Part shown: positions 7,438-14,562 of the stretch, one piece after another
How positions within the stretch are numbered: position 1 is the first letter of the stretch
How the letters are laid out: every line of letters begins with the position of its first letter
From: Clostridiaceae bacterium
GTDB taxonomy: Bacteria > Bacillota > Clostridia > Saccharofermentanales > DTU023
Direction of reading: 5' to 3'
DNA: 19,875 nt
Assembly: GCA_012511185.1 (NCBI GenBank)
Contig: JAAZGN010000019.1
Span: forward strand, 1 to 19,875
Translations under genes and position numbers: made by a program
The notes under the pieces: generated by a model
What the model was told of the DNA's origin: nothing
The model's database searches: none
What the model saw: the letters and a program-made list of their open reading frames with translations, nothing else

Positions 7438-8135
7438 GCAAAATGTCCTCCCTTTGTTTCACTCAGTTCCCACGGCTTGATCATGTATAGATCAATCGGA
7501 AAAAAAGAGCCTTTCACCTGGCTCCTCAGTTCGTCTTCAAATTTCCTTTCGGCGACGGTGTAAATCAGGGGTAAGCCTAAAATACCCGCAATTTCCGCTG
7601 CGAAAGCGTCACCTCCTAAGATGTCTTCAACGGTTGTTTCCCGGCCCAAATGGCTACTGTTTATGATGCCGGTTACCTTTTGCCTGCTTGCGGTTTCAGT
7701 TTGCCTTAAGTAAGCGATGACCTTTTCCTCTGTCGCATTTTCAGGCCGGTTACGATTGACCAGGAACCAGAAATCATGCGGTGTTTGATCGATCTGCGGT
7801 TTATAATAACCGAGTACACGGGCTCCACCGGGATCACCACCAAGGTCAATCACAGTCTGCCGGTCAGGGTCGATGAAAACCGACATGATCCCCGGGGGCA
7901 AAGAAGGGATGTCTGCCTTGCCGCCGAGTGAGGTCACGTAAACGGTGACGCCTGCGCGCTCCAGTTCGTCTTTGCGCTCGATGGAGCGGAAATAGGGGTT
8001 GACGATGTCAAGATCGACCAGGGCAACCTTGCAGCCGTCACGGGCCATGGCAATGGCAAGATTGACCGCGAATTCCGTTTTGCCGGTACCGTAATGGCCG
8101 GAAATGATGGTAATTTTCCGATCGGGAAGTTTCAT
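7422..8135 (-). CDS. MinD/CobQ-like P-loop ATPase of unknown function in the ptb-buk-vor cluster
   Basis: A 237-residue soluble P-loop protein of the SIMIBI (MinD/ParA/CobQ) type. The Walker A motif is GHYGTGKTE at residues 13-21; DLDIVNPYFRSIER near 42-55 corresponds to the A' region, and VIDLGGDPGGARVLG near 95-110 to the Walker B/switch II region. The usual second lysine of the deviant ParA Walker motif (KGG) is absent. There is no cysteine-rich metal site like that of Mrp/NifH. The start lies eight bases after the butyrate kinase stop with only a weak purine-rich binding site, so translation probably depends on coupling. Its 3' end overlaps the ferredoxin gene. The position suggests a role in assembling, activating or regulating the oxidoreductase, but no function is established. 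Confidence 0.85.
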   Translation of the reverse strand: MKLPDRKITIISGHYGTGKTEFAVNLAIAMARDGCKVALVDLDIVNPYFRSIERKDELERAGVTVYVTSLGGKADIPSLPPGIMSVFIDPDRQTVIDLGGDPGGARVLGYYKPQIDQTPHDFWFLVNRNRPENATEEKVIAYLRQTETASRQKVTGIINSSHLGRETTVEDILGGDAFAAEIAGILGLPLIYTVAERKFEDELRSQVKGSFFPIDLYMIKPWELSETKGGHFAWLET

Positions 8136-8143
8136 TGTCCGGC

Positions 8144-9214
8144 TTACTTTCTTTGATACGTTCGGATGGGGATAAGTCCGGTCAGGGCTCCCGCTACAAT
8201 TTCCGCCAGAGCCGCAAGCTCGTCTTCACCGGGGTAAACAATGACAGGCGCGATAAATTGCACGTGCCGGGTCACCCATTCCGTAATCCATGTGTCATAA
8301 GCGAGTCCGCCTGTAAGGATGACGGCGTCAACGTCACCTTCGAGAACGGTTGCTGCCGCGCCAACTTCCTTTGCGACCTGGTAAGCCATGCCTTGGAAGA
8401 TAATGCGGGCGTATTCATCTCCCCCGGTAATTCTGCGGCCGATGGCGATCGCATCGCTGGTGCCAAGGTAGGCGGCCAGGCCACCCTGGCCGACGAAGGA
8501 TCTTTTTAGTTCTTCGAGGGAATAGCTGCCCGAATAACAAAGCTCCATGACGGAGAAAAGAGGCAGCCCGCCCGACCGTTCAGCCGAATAAGGGCCATCG
8601 CCGCCAAGCGCATTGTTGACGTCGATAACCCGTCCTTTTCTGTGAGCCCCGACCGAGATGCCTCCTCCCATGTGTGCGACTACAAGGTTAAGCTCTTCGT
8701 AAGGTTCGTGAACTTCACCTGCGTAGCGCCGGGCAACGGCTTTCTGGTTGAGGGCGTGAAAGATCGATATTCGCTCAATACCGGGCCAACCCGAAAGACG
8801 AGCCAGCGGTTCCATCTCGTCGACGATCACCGGATCGGCAATGAAGGCTTTCAAACCGCAGCGTTCCGCGATGGTGGCAGCGATAATACCTCCCAGGTTG
8901 CTGGCATGTGTTCCGTAACGGCAACTGGAAAGATCGTCAATCATGTCACGGTTGACTTCGTATACACCACCGTCAAGGGGATGAAGGAGACCGCCTCTGC
9001 CGACGACAGCATCAAAGGATGCCAGATTAATATGCTGCCTTTCAAGCTCCTTGCAAATCAAAGCCTCCCTGACCGGTCTTTGGCTGGTAAGATCGGGGAG
9101 GCCGTCAAATTCAGAACCATGCCGGATCGTCTCTGTGAATACAGCTTGAGAATCCTCGAAAACACCAAACTTGGTCGAAGTCGATCCGGGATTGACGACT
9201 AGCAATCTCAGCAT
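8144..9214 (-). CDS. buk: Butyrate kinase (branched-chain acyl kinase)
   Basis: A 356-residue member of the acetate/butyrate kinase family (ASKHA fold) that converts acyl phosphate and ADP to free acid and ATP. The N-terminal phosphate-binding motif is NPGSTSTKFGVF at residues 8-19; VVGRGGLLHPLDGGVYEVN near 70-88 and VVAHMGGGISVGAHRKG near 178-194 are typical of butyrate rather than acetate kinases, as is the length of about 355. AAAAGGTG around 9220-9227 precedes the ATG. The start overlaps the ptb stop by seven bases, a coupled arrangement usual for ptb-buk. With the VOR and IlvE genes downstream, isobutyryl, isovaleryl and 2-methylbutyryl phosphate are likely substrates; the family often accepts several chain types. 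Confidence 0.95.
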   Translation of the reverse strand: MLRLLVVNPGSTSTKFGVFEDSQAVFTETIRHGSEFDGLPDLTSQRPVREALICKELERQHINLASFDAVVGRGGLLHPLDGGVYEVNRDMIDDLSSCRYGTHASNLGGIIAATIAERCGLKAFIADPVIVDEMEPLARLSGWPGIERISIFHALNQKAVARRYAGEVHEPYEELNLVVAHMGGGISVGAHRKGRVIDVNNALGGDGPYSAERSGGLPLFSVMELCYSGSYSLEELKRSFVGQGGLAAYLGTSDAIAIGRRITGGDEYARIIFQGMAYQVAKEVGAAATVLEGDVDAVILTGGLAYDTWITEWVTRHVQFIAPVIVYPGEDELAALAEIVAGALTGLIPIRTYQRK

Positions 9215-10128
9215 GAAACACCTTTTTTCAGGGCGGCCAGGTAAAGTGCCAAAATGATGGAATTCAGCTTCGTCTCGCGTTCGTCGCTGCGTGAAGTAAG
9301 TATGACAGGCACACTTGCCCCAACGACAAGGCCGGCACCCGTCGAATCGCAGAGGAAGGAGAGTGCTTTGTACAGGACATTTCCCGCCTCGATATTGGGC
9401 ATAAGGAGGATATCGGGATTACCGGCCACCGGATCGGTGATGCCTTTATGCCGGGCTGACTCCGTAAAAAGTGCGTTATCAAGGGCGAAGGGACCTCCAA
9501 CGAGGCAACCTCCAATTTCCCCTATACGGTTCAAACGGACGAGCTCGGCCGCGTCGACCGTCGCCTGCATGGCTTCATTGACCTGCTCGAGTGCGCAAAC
9601 ACAAGCAACACCGGGCCGGTCAATTCCCAACAGTTGCATCACATCCACTGCATTTCTGATTAATTGCGTCTTTCTTTGGACATCCGGCGCGATATTCATA
9701 GCCGCGTCGGTCACGATCACGAAACGTCGGACTTTTGCAATGTAAAAGAGACCGATGTGCGATAGCAGTTCCCGGTCTCTTATTCCTGTTTCTTTGTTTA
9801 CTATGGCCTTGAGAAGTACCGCTGTGCCAACAAGGCCCTTCATAATGGCGTCGGCATCACCCTGGCGTACTATTCGCACGGCCAGGCTGCACGCTTCAAT
9901 ATCGTCCGGTTCATCAATAAGAACACAGAGCCGGACATCGATTCCATTTTGCTCTGCGATTTGGGCAATTCGTTCTTTGTTCCCGATCAGAATGGGCGCG
10001 GCGATTCCCATATGAACCGCCTCATCGATTGCCTGCAATACATCTTTATCATGTGCAGAGGCGACGACAATACGCTGACGCCCCATTTTTCGCACACCTT
10101 GACTCATAGCCGTGAATGACTGAATCAC
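9208..10128 (-). CDS. ptb: Phosphate butyryltransferase (phosphotransbutyrylase)
   Basis: A 306-residue enzyme of the phosphate acetyl/butyryl transferase family that swaps CoA for phosphate on an acyl-CoA, giving acyl phosphate for butyrate kinase. Visible features are RIVVASAHDKDVLQAIDEAV near the N-terminus, DADAIMKGLVGTAVLLKAI near residues 92-110, VTDAAMNIAPD near 139-149 and GPFALDNALF near 217-226, all typical of Ptb. The start is a GTG: GAGGGGA at 10134-10140 lies five bases ahead, and the N-terminus MIQSF fits the family better than the internal ATG at 10107. A promoter and a palindrome lie about 80-110 bases upstream. The gene is the first enzyme gene of the cluster, after the regulator. 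Confidence 0.95.
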   Translation of the reverse strand: MIQSFTAMSQGVRKMGRQRIVVASAHDKDVLQAIDEAVHMGIAAPILIGNKERIAQIAEQNGIDVRLCVLIDEPDDIEACSLAVRIVRQGDADAIMKGLVGTAVLLKAIVNKETGIRDRELLSHIGLFYIAKVRRFVIVTDAAMNIAPDVQRKTQLIRNAVDVMQLLGIDRPGVACVCALEQVNEAMQATVDAAELVRLNRIGEIGGCLVGGPFALDNALFTESARHKGITDPVAGNPDILLMPNIEAGNVLYKALSFLCDSTGAGLVVGASVPVILTSRSDERETKLNSIILALYLAALKKGVSC

Positions 10129-10205
10129 AATGATCCCCTCTTGTTCAGTCCGCTACGCCGGTCATGGTATTCACAATGACAAAAATGACGGCGCCCTACA
10201 GAATA

Positions 10206-10235
10206 AGTTTACTCCACTTGACCAAAAGAGGTCAA
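10206..10235 (-). promoter_or_regulatory. Putative ptb promoter with an overlapping palindromic operator
   Basis: On the minus strand TTGACC (10235-10230) is a -35 candidate and TAAACT (10211-10206) a four-of-six -10 candidate, 18 bases apart. The -35 is one half of a perfect palindrome TTGACC-N6-GGTCAA (10218-10235), which suggests a repressor site. The leader to the ptb GTG is about 70 bases. The GntR regulator encoded just upstream is the obvious candidate to bind, but this is inference. Confidence 0.55.
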
Positions 10236-10310
10236 ACCAACAGGCAGACCGGAAAAACATGCGTTAAGCATCAGTTTGGCGCGACCAGCGCGAGGCCAGA
10301 GGGCCGTGAC

Positions 10311-11033
10311 TCAGAACTTCTTTCGAAGAAGTTTATGCTCCAAGACACCGTCTTTACAGTACTCCTGGCAACATATGACAGCTTGGTTGTCGATATTGTA
10401 GGCTGTTTCGTCGAGGTAGAGCAAGGGAGACCCTACTGGAATTTTGAGCTTCTCACTTAAGATTTCATCTGCCAATATCGGTTTGACTTCGGTTAAATCC
10501 ATGACGACATTCGTGTGGCAGAAATGTTCAAGGAAGTGGGAAATGGGAAGTGACAGATCTTCACGTGTATAGGAGAAATTTTTGATAATTGAAAAAGAAA
10601 TGTAGTCGATGCAAAAGATGGCCGGCTCACCGTCTGCCGTAACGATCTTGGATGTCGTCAGCACCGGCGTGGTCGCTGACACTCCAAGTTTATCTGCAAT
10701 CTGGGGAATATCTGTTCTTACTTCGACGGAGGTTAAAATCATTTCGGACTCATAGCCGGCGAGTCTGATCATGGTCATGAATTCAACTTCCAAATCCAGC
10801 CGTGTTTTAACGTCAACGACATGGCGGTTGATCACGGTGCCGATGCCGCGGCGCCGCGTAATAAACCCGTCCCGTTCGAGGACTGACAGCCCGTCACGTA
10901 ACTGCGTCCGGCTTATACCGAGCTCCGCTGCAAGTTCAGTCTCCGGCGGCAGTTTGTCTTTATACCGGCCGCTCCGTATGTCTTCCAGCAGTACATTCCA
11001 GATGCTCCTGCTGTCACAGAAAAATTGATCCAA
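10311..11033 (-). CDS. GntR-family (HutC/UTRA subfamily) transcriptional regulator
   Basis: A 240-residue regulator. Residues about 10-75 form the GntR winged helix: LPPETELAAELGISRTQLRDGLSVLERDGFITRRRGIGTVI holds the helix-turn-helix and wing. Residues about 90-235 match a UTRA effector domain, with the usual GVSATTPVLTTSKIVTADGEPAIFCIDYI strand region. The substitution of LRDGL for the more common VRxAL/VRQAL in the recognition helix is a small oddity. The start is a TTG at 11033 supported by GGAGGGG at 11042-11048, eight bases away; no ATG is placed as well. It lies at the head of the ptb-buk-vor-ilvE cluster and diverges from pckG. It probably controls the cluster and itself. The ligand is unknown; a branched-chain acyl compound is a reasonable guess only. 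Confidence 0.9.
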   Translation of the reverse strand: MDQFFCDSRSIWNVLLEDIRSGRYKDKLPPETELAAELGISRTQLRDGLSVLERDGFITRRRGIGTVINRHVVDVKTRLDLEVEFMTMIRLAGYESEMILTSVEVRTDIPQIADKLGVSATTPVLTTSKIVTADGEPAIFCIDYISFSIIKNFSYTREDLSLPISHFLEHFCHTNVVMDLTEVKPILADEILSEKLKIPVGSPLLYLDETAYNIDNQAVICCQEYCKDGVLEHKLLRKKF

Positions 11034-11130
11034 TTTTGTTGCCCCTCCGCCTTCTTCGATCTATGCCACAGCTGTCTAATCGAGCACCCGATTCTTGGAC
11101 ACAAGGCAATTGAATGGAAGAAGGAATTGT

Positions 11131-11159
11131 ATTCTAGTCGAAAAGACCAAATTTGTCAA
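11131..11159 (-). promoter_or_regulatory. Strong sigma-A type promoter for the GntR regulator
   Basis: On the minus strand TTGACA (11159-11154) is a perfect -35 and TAGAAT (11136-11131) a five-of-six -10, with a 17-base spacer. The predicted transcript starts about 90 bases before the TTG start codon. The stretch TTGACAAATTTGGTC (11159-11145) contains an imperfect palindrome, GAC-A-AATTT-G-GTC, and resembles the motif at the ptb promoter, consistent with autoregulation. Confidence 0.8.
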
Positions 11160-11189
11160 TAAGCCAGTGCATATCTTTGTTGCCATCGT

Positions 11190-11208
11190 CAACGAAACTT
11201 TTTCGTTG
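11190..11208. promoter_or_regulatory. Perfect inverted repeat between gntR and pckG
   Basis: CAACGAAA (11190-11197), CTT, TTTCGTTG (11201-11208): eight perfect pairs around three bases. It lies about 30 bases upstream of the gntR -35 and about 90 bases upstream of the pckG start, in the middle of the divergent intergenic region. No T-run follows on either strand beyond the stem itself, so an operator is more likely than a terminator. The binding protein is unknown. Confidence 0.5.
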
Positions 11209-11247
11209 GCATGATAAGCTGATGTCGGGTCAGGCTCGAAGCAGATA

Positions 11248-11262
11248 TGAGTGCTACACTCA
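11248..11262. promoter_or_regulatory. Second short inverted repeat ahead of pckG
   Basis: TGAGTG (11248-11253), CTA, CACTCA (11257-11262) forms a perfect six-pair inverted repeat some 38 bases before the pckG ATG. It includes TACACT, a possible weak -10, but I could not find a matching -35. It may be an operator or a small hairpin in the leader. Confidence 0.35.
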
Positions 11263-11299
11263 AGAAAAATGATTAAGTTATGTTAGCAAAGGGTATTCT

Positions 11300-13093
11300 A
11301 TGGTACAGCATGAAAAAGCGAAGAAATGGATCGATGAGATGGCGGAACTCCTCCAACCGGATCACATTTATTGGTGTGACGGCACGGAGGAGGAAAACGA
11401 CCGTCTTTTGAGGGAGTGTGTGGAGCGAGGTTCAGCCACGGCCTTGAATACCGGCTTACGACCAGGATGTCACTTGTTCCGAAGCGATCCTTCTGATGTC
11501 GCACGCGTCGAAGACCGCACATTTATCGCATCGGTTTCCGAAGACGATGCCGGTCCGACCAATAATTGGATTGATCCAGTCGAATTGCGTGAAACAATGA
11601 CAGAGCTTTACCGCGGTTCCATGCGCGGCCGGACCATGTATGTGATTCCGTTTTGTATGGGGCCGGTCGGATCTCCCGCATCGAAAATAGGGATTGAGCT
11701 GACCGACAGTGCTTACGTAGTAACCAATATGCGAATCATGACGCGGATGGGACAAGAGGTACTTGACCTGTTGGGACAAGACGGCGAGTTCGTCCCCTGC
11801 CTTCACTCGGTAGGCGCTCCGCTTGAACCAGGAGAGCAGGATGTCCCCTGGCCTTGCGCACCCATGGATAAAAAATACATCAGCCACTTCCCGGAAACGC
11901 GTGAGATCTGGTCGTACGGCTCAGGCTATGGTGGTAACGCACTGCTGGGCAAAAAGTGTTTTGCGCTGCGTATCGCGTCGGTTCAGGCCCGTGATGAAGG
12001 CTGGCTGGCCGAGCACATGCTGATCCTGAAGCTGACCTCTCCTGACGGGAAAGTCTATTACGTTTGCGGTGCTTTCCCGTCCGCTTGTGGCAAGACCAAC
12101 CTGGCCATGCTGAAGCCGACCATCCCAGGCTGGAAGGTCGAAACAGTCGGTGACGACATCGCTTGGATGCGATTCGGCGAAGATGGGCGCCTTTACGCCA
12201 TCAATCCGGAGGCGGGCTTCTTCGGTGTCGCCCCGGGGACCTCATACGACTCAAATCCCAATGCCATGGACTCCATTCGGACGGCTACCATTTTCACCAA
12301 CGTTGCCTTGACAGACGATGGCGATGTTTGGTGGGAAGGAATAGGTAAAGCGGCGCCCGAACACCTGATCGATTGGCACGGTAATGATTGGACGCCTGAA
12401 TCGAAAGATAAGGCAGCGCATCCCAACGCCCGATTCACAGCCCCTGCCAGGAATTGCCCCTCGATCGCTCCCAACTGGGAGGACCCGCAGGGTGTTCCCA
12501 TTGACGCCATCCTGGTCGGAGGCCGCCGACCGTCCACAGTCCCGCTCGTCTATCAGAGTTTTGATTGGGAGCACGGCATCTTCCTCGGAGCCATCATGGG
12601 ATCGGAGGTCACTGCCGCCATCATTTCCGATAAGATCGGCCAGGTCAGACGAGACCCCTTCGCCATGCTGCCTTTCATCGGTTACCATGTCGGTGACTAC
12701 CTGAACCATTGGCTTGAGATGGGCCGGAAGGCCGATCCCGGCAAGTTGCCCAAGATTTTTGCCGTCAACTGGTTCAGGCGCGGAGAAGACGGCCACTTTC
12801 TCTGGCCGGGATTCGGCGAAAACAGCCGTGTACTCAAATGGGTGGCGGAGCGTTGCGATCACGCAGTCGGCGCCGAAGAATCGGCCATTGGCTATCTTCC
12901 AAGACCAGAAGACCTCGATCTCCAAGGGCTGGAGCTTCCTCTGGCGGATCTCAAGGCAATCATGACGATTGAAAGTCAAGAGTGGGTGGATGAGCTGGAC
13001 GCGGTCGAAAAGCATTTTGAGACTTACGGACCCAAGATGCCACGGGTTTTGTTTGAGCAGCTTGACCGTATCCGGAACAAGCTGGAAAGATAG
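11300..13093 (+). CDS. pckG: Phosphoenolpyruvate carboxykinase (GTP)
   Basis: A 597-residue cytoplasmic enzyme that interconverts oxaloacetate plus GTP with PEP, CO2 and GDP. The length and motifs are those of the GTP class rather than the ATP class (about 530 residues). Signatures include SMRGRTMYVIPFCMGP near 107-122, the PEPCK-specific P-loop GAFPSACGKTNLAM at 257-270 with catalytic Cys263, and the second kinase motif VGDDIAWM at 283-290. FFGVAPGTSYDSNPNAM at 307-323 is also typical. AAAGGG at 11288-11293 lies six bases ahead of the ATG. An aminotransferase gene follows ten bases after the stop, tying the gene to oxaloacetate and aspartate. In a fermenter it may work either in gluconeogenesis or to fix CO2 onto PEP; the sequence does not tell which. 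Confidence 0.97.
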   Translation: MVQHEKAKKWIDEMAELLQPDHIYWCDGTEEENDRLLRECVERGSATALNTGLRPGCHLFRSDPSDVARVEDRTFIASVSEDDAGPTNNWIDPVELRETMTELYRGSMRGRTMYVIPFCMGPVGSPASKIGIELTDSAYVVTNMRIMTRMGQEVLDLLGQDGEFVPCLHSVGAPLEPGEQDVPWPCAPMDKKYISHFPETREIWSYGSGYGGNALLGKKCFALRIASVQARDEGWLAEHMLILKLTSPDGKVYYVCGAFPSACGKTNLAMLKPTIPGWKVETVGDDIAWMRFGEDGRLYAINPEAGFFGVAPGTSYDSNPNAMDSIRTATIFTNVALTDDGDVWWEGIGKAAPEHLIDWHGNDWTPESKDKAAHPNARFTAPARNCPSIAPNWEDPQGVPIDAILVGGRRPSTVPLVYQSFDWEHGIFLGAIMGSEVTAAIISDKIGQVRRDPFAMLPFIGYHVGDYLNHWLEMGRKADPGKLPKIFAVNWFRRGEDGHFLWPGFGENSRVLKWVAERCDHAVGAEESAIGYLPRPEDLDLQGLELPLADLKAIMTIESQEWVDELDAVEKHFETYGPKMPRVLFEQLDRIRNKLER

Positions 13094-13103
13094 AGGACAC
13101 CGC

Positions 13104-14288
13104 ATGATTTCAGACCGTGTTCGCCAAATGGCTCCGTCCCAGACACTGGAACTGAACAGTAAAATTGCCCAGTTGCGAAAAGAAGGGAAAAGCATCATCG
13201 CCCTGAACAGTGGTGAGCCCGATTTCAACACGCCTCAACCAATTATTGAAGCCGCTTACCAGGCCATGCTGGAAGGCAAAACGAAATACACACAAACACC
13301 GGGTATACCGGAACTGCGAGAGGCGATTGCCCGAAAATTATCCGATGAGAATAAAATCGATTATTCAATCGACGAAATATTGGTTTCTACAGGTGCCAAA
13401 TATGCGTTGACGAATACTTTCCTGGTTCTATGCAACCCTGGTGACGAGGTCATCATTCCCACACCGTGCTGGGTCAGTTATGTGGAGATGGTCAAACTGG
13501 CAGGGGCTCTCCCTGTGTTAGTGCCAGTATGTGAAGACAACCATCTGGATTTGAAGGCGATCGATAAAGCCATTTCATCCAAAACGAAAGTGATTCTGAT
13601 CAACAGTCCGAATAACCCGACAGGTGCTGTTTATTCGCAAGACAGCCTGATGGCTGTTGCAGAGCTTGCCGTAAGGCATGAACTGTATATTGTGACCGAT
13701 GAGGTTTACGAAAAACTGATCTATGGCACAACACCCCATGTCAGCATGGCGTCTTTTTCGCCCGGAATCAAAGAGCGGACGGTGACAATAAATGCTTTCT
13801 CAAAAGCTTATGCCATGACTGGCTGGCGACTGGGCTATGCAGCTGGCCCCAAACAAGTCATCAAGGGCATTTCAGCCATCCAGGGCCACACGACCTCAAA
13901 CGCAACCTCCTTCGCCCAGTGGGCGGCTATCGCAGCGCTGGAGTCATGTGGCGCCTACGTCGAAGAGATGCGGCAAGCCTTTGAGAAACGGCGGGACTAC
14001 CTTTACGGTCGTGTGAGCTCTTTGCCGGGGATCCGCTGTCCATATCCCGATGGTGCCTTTTATCTGTTCCCCGACGTGAGTGAGCTTTTCGGCAGGCGCA
14101 GGGGTGACAGGGTGATCCATGACGCCCCGGCTCTTGCCGATTATCTGCTCGATGAGGCGGGTGTAGCGCTTGTGCCAGGGAATGCATTTGAAGCACCGCA
14201 GGCTATCCGCTTCACCTATTCCAATTCGATGGAAAAATTGAACGAAGCCATGGACAGGATTGAGAGGGCGGTTGGAAAACTTTTTTAA
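13104..14288 (+). CDS. Class I PLP aminotransferase, aspartate aminotransferase type
   Basis: A 394-residue fold-type I aminotransferase, subgroup I-beta. Signatures are LNSGEPDFNTP near 34-44, KYTQTPGIPELREAIA near 61-76, NSPNNPTGAVYS at 167-178 with Asn171, VTDEVYEKLIY near 197-207, and NAFSKAYAMTGWRLGY at 230-245 with the PLP lysine 234. A conserved arginine near the C-terminus (AIRFTYSNS) would bind the substrate carboxylate. Aspartate plus 2-oxoglutarate is the likely reaction, making oxaloacetate for the adjacent PEP carboxykinase. Related enzymes accept aromatic amino acids or alanine, so the substrate is not certain. A longer reading runs from 12969 inside pckG, but GAGGA at 13093-13097 ahead of the ATG at 13104 and the family N-terminus MISDRVRQMAPSQT support the shorter form. 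Confidence 0.93.
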   Translation: MISDRVRQMAPSQTLELNSKIAQLRKEGKSIIALNSGEPDFNTPQPIIEAAYQAMLEGKTKYTQTPGIPELREAIARKLSDENKIDYSIDEILVSTGAKYALTNTFLVLCNPGDEVIIPTPCWVSYVEMVKLAGALPVLVPVCEDNHLDLKAIDKAISSKTKVILINSPNNPTGAVYSQDSLMAVAELAVRHELYIVTDEVYEKLIYGTTPHVSMASFSPGIKERTVTINAFSKAYAMTGWRLGYAAGPKQVIKGISAIQGHTTSNATSFAQWAAIAALESCGAYVEEMRQAFEKRRDYLYGRVSSLPGIRCPYPDGAFYLFPDVSELFGRRRGDRVIHDAPALADYLLDEAGVALVPGNAFEAPQAIRFTYSNSMEKLNEAMDRIERAVGKLF

Positions 14289-14328
14289 AGACGGTCCCGA
14301 CCGGCCTGGTCGCGGAAAGGACGTTTCT

Positions 14329-14556
14329 ATGGTTTTAAAGAAAAGGCGGAAAACCGGCAACTTTGAAACGAGCGGTCCCGTTGAAGGCAAACGTTTCGTG
14401 CGAGTCTATAAACAGGGTGTTGTAGAGGGCATTGAAATATGGGTTGACCAAGTGACAGGCGTTAATTACCTCTATCGTCAATCCGGTTATTCTGGCGGTC
14501 TGACCGTCATGCTTGACAGGGAGGGCAGGCCGGTTATTTCGACCATACACGGGTGA
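14329..14556 (+). CDS. Small DUF6440-like protein
   Basis: A 75-residue protein. The core, GKRFVRVYKQGVVEGIEI then VDQVTGVNYLYRQSGYSGGLTVMLD, resembles the DUF6440 family, a group of small proteins of unknown function with the conserved pattern D-x-x-TGVNYL and SGYSGGLT. It has no signal peptide, membrane segment or cysteine, so it should be cytosolic. A longer in-frame reading from 14260 overlaps the aminotransferase gene and lacks support; GGAAAGGA at 14314-14321 lies seven bases ahead of the ATG at 14329. It sits between the aminotransferase and the alpha/beta hydrolase, six bases from the latter, in the same presumed transcript. Its role there is unknown. Confidence 0.85.
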   Translation: MVLKKRRKTGNFETSGPVEGKRFVRVYKQGVVEGIEIWVDQVTGVNYLYRQSGYSGGLTVMLDREGRPVISTIHG

Positions 14557-14562
14557 GTCGTC

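Noticed and set aside
10164..10460. A 98-codon plus-strand frame across the ptb-gntR spacer
   Set aside because: It overlaps the 3' end of gntR and the ptb promoter, has no ribosome binding site and looks like no protein family.
12251..13231. A 326-codon open frame on the minus strand under pckG
   Set aside because: It lies opposite a full-length PEP carboxykinase gene with intact motifs, has no binding site or recognisable domain, and is a by-product of codon bias.
14292..14311. Short hairpins (CGGTC-CC-GACCG and GACC-N5-GGTC) after the aminotransferase gene
   Set aside because: Stems of four to five pairs without a T-run, just ahead of the next gene's binding site; not convincing as a terminator.
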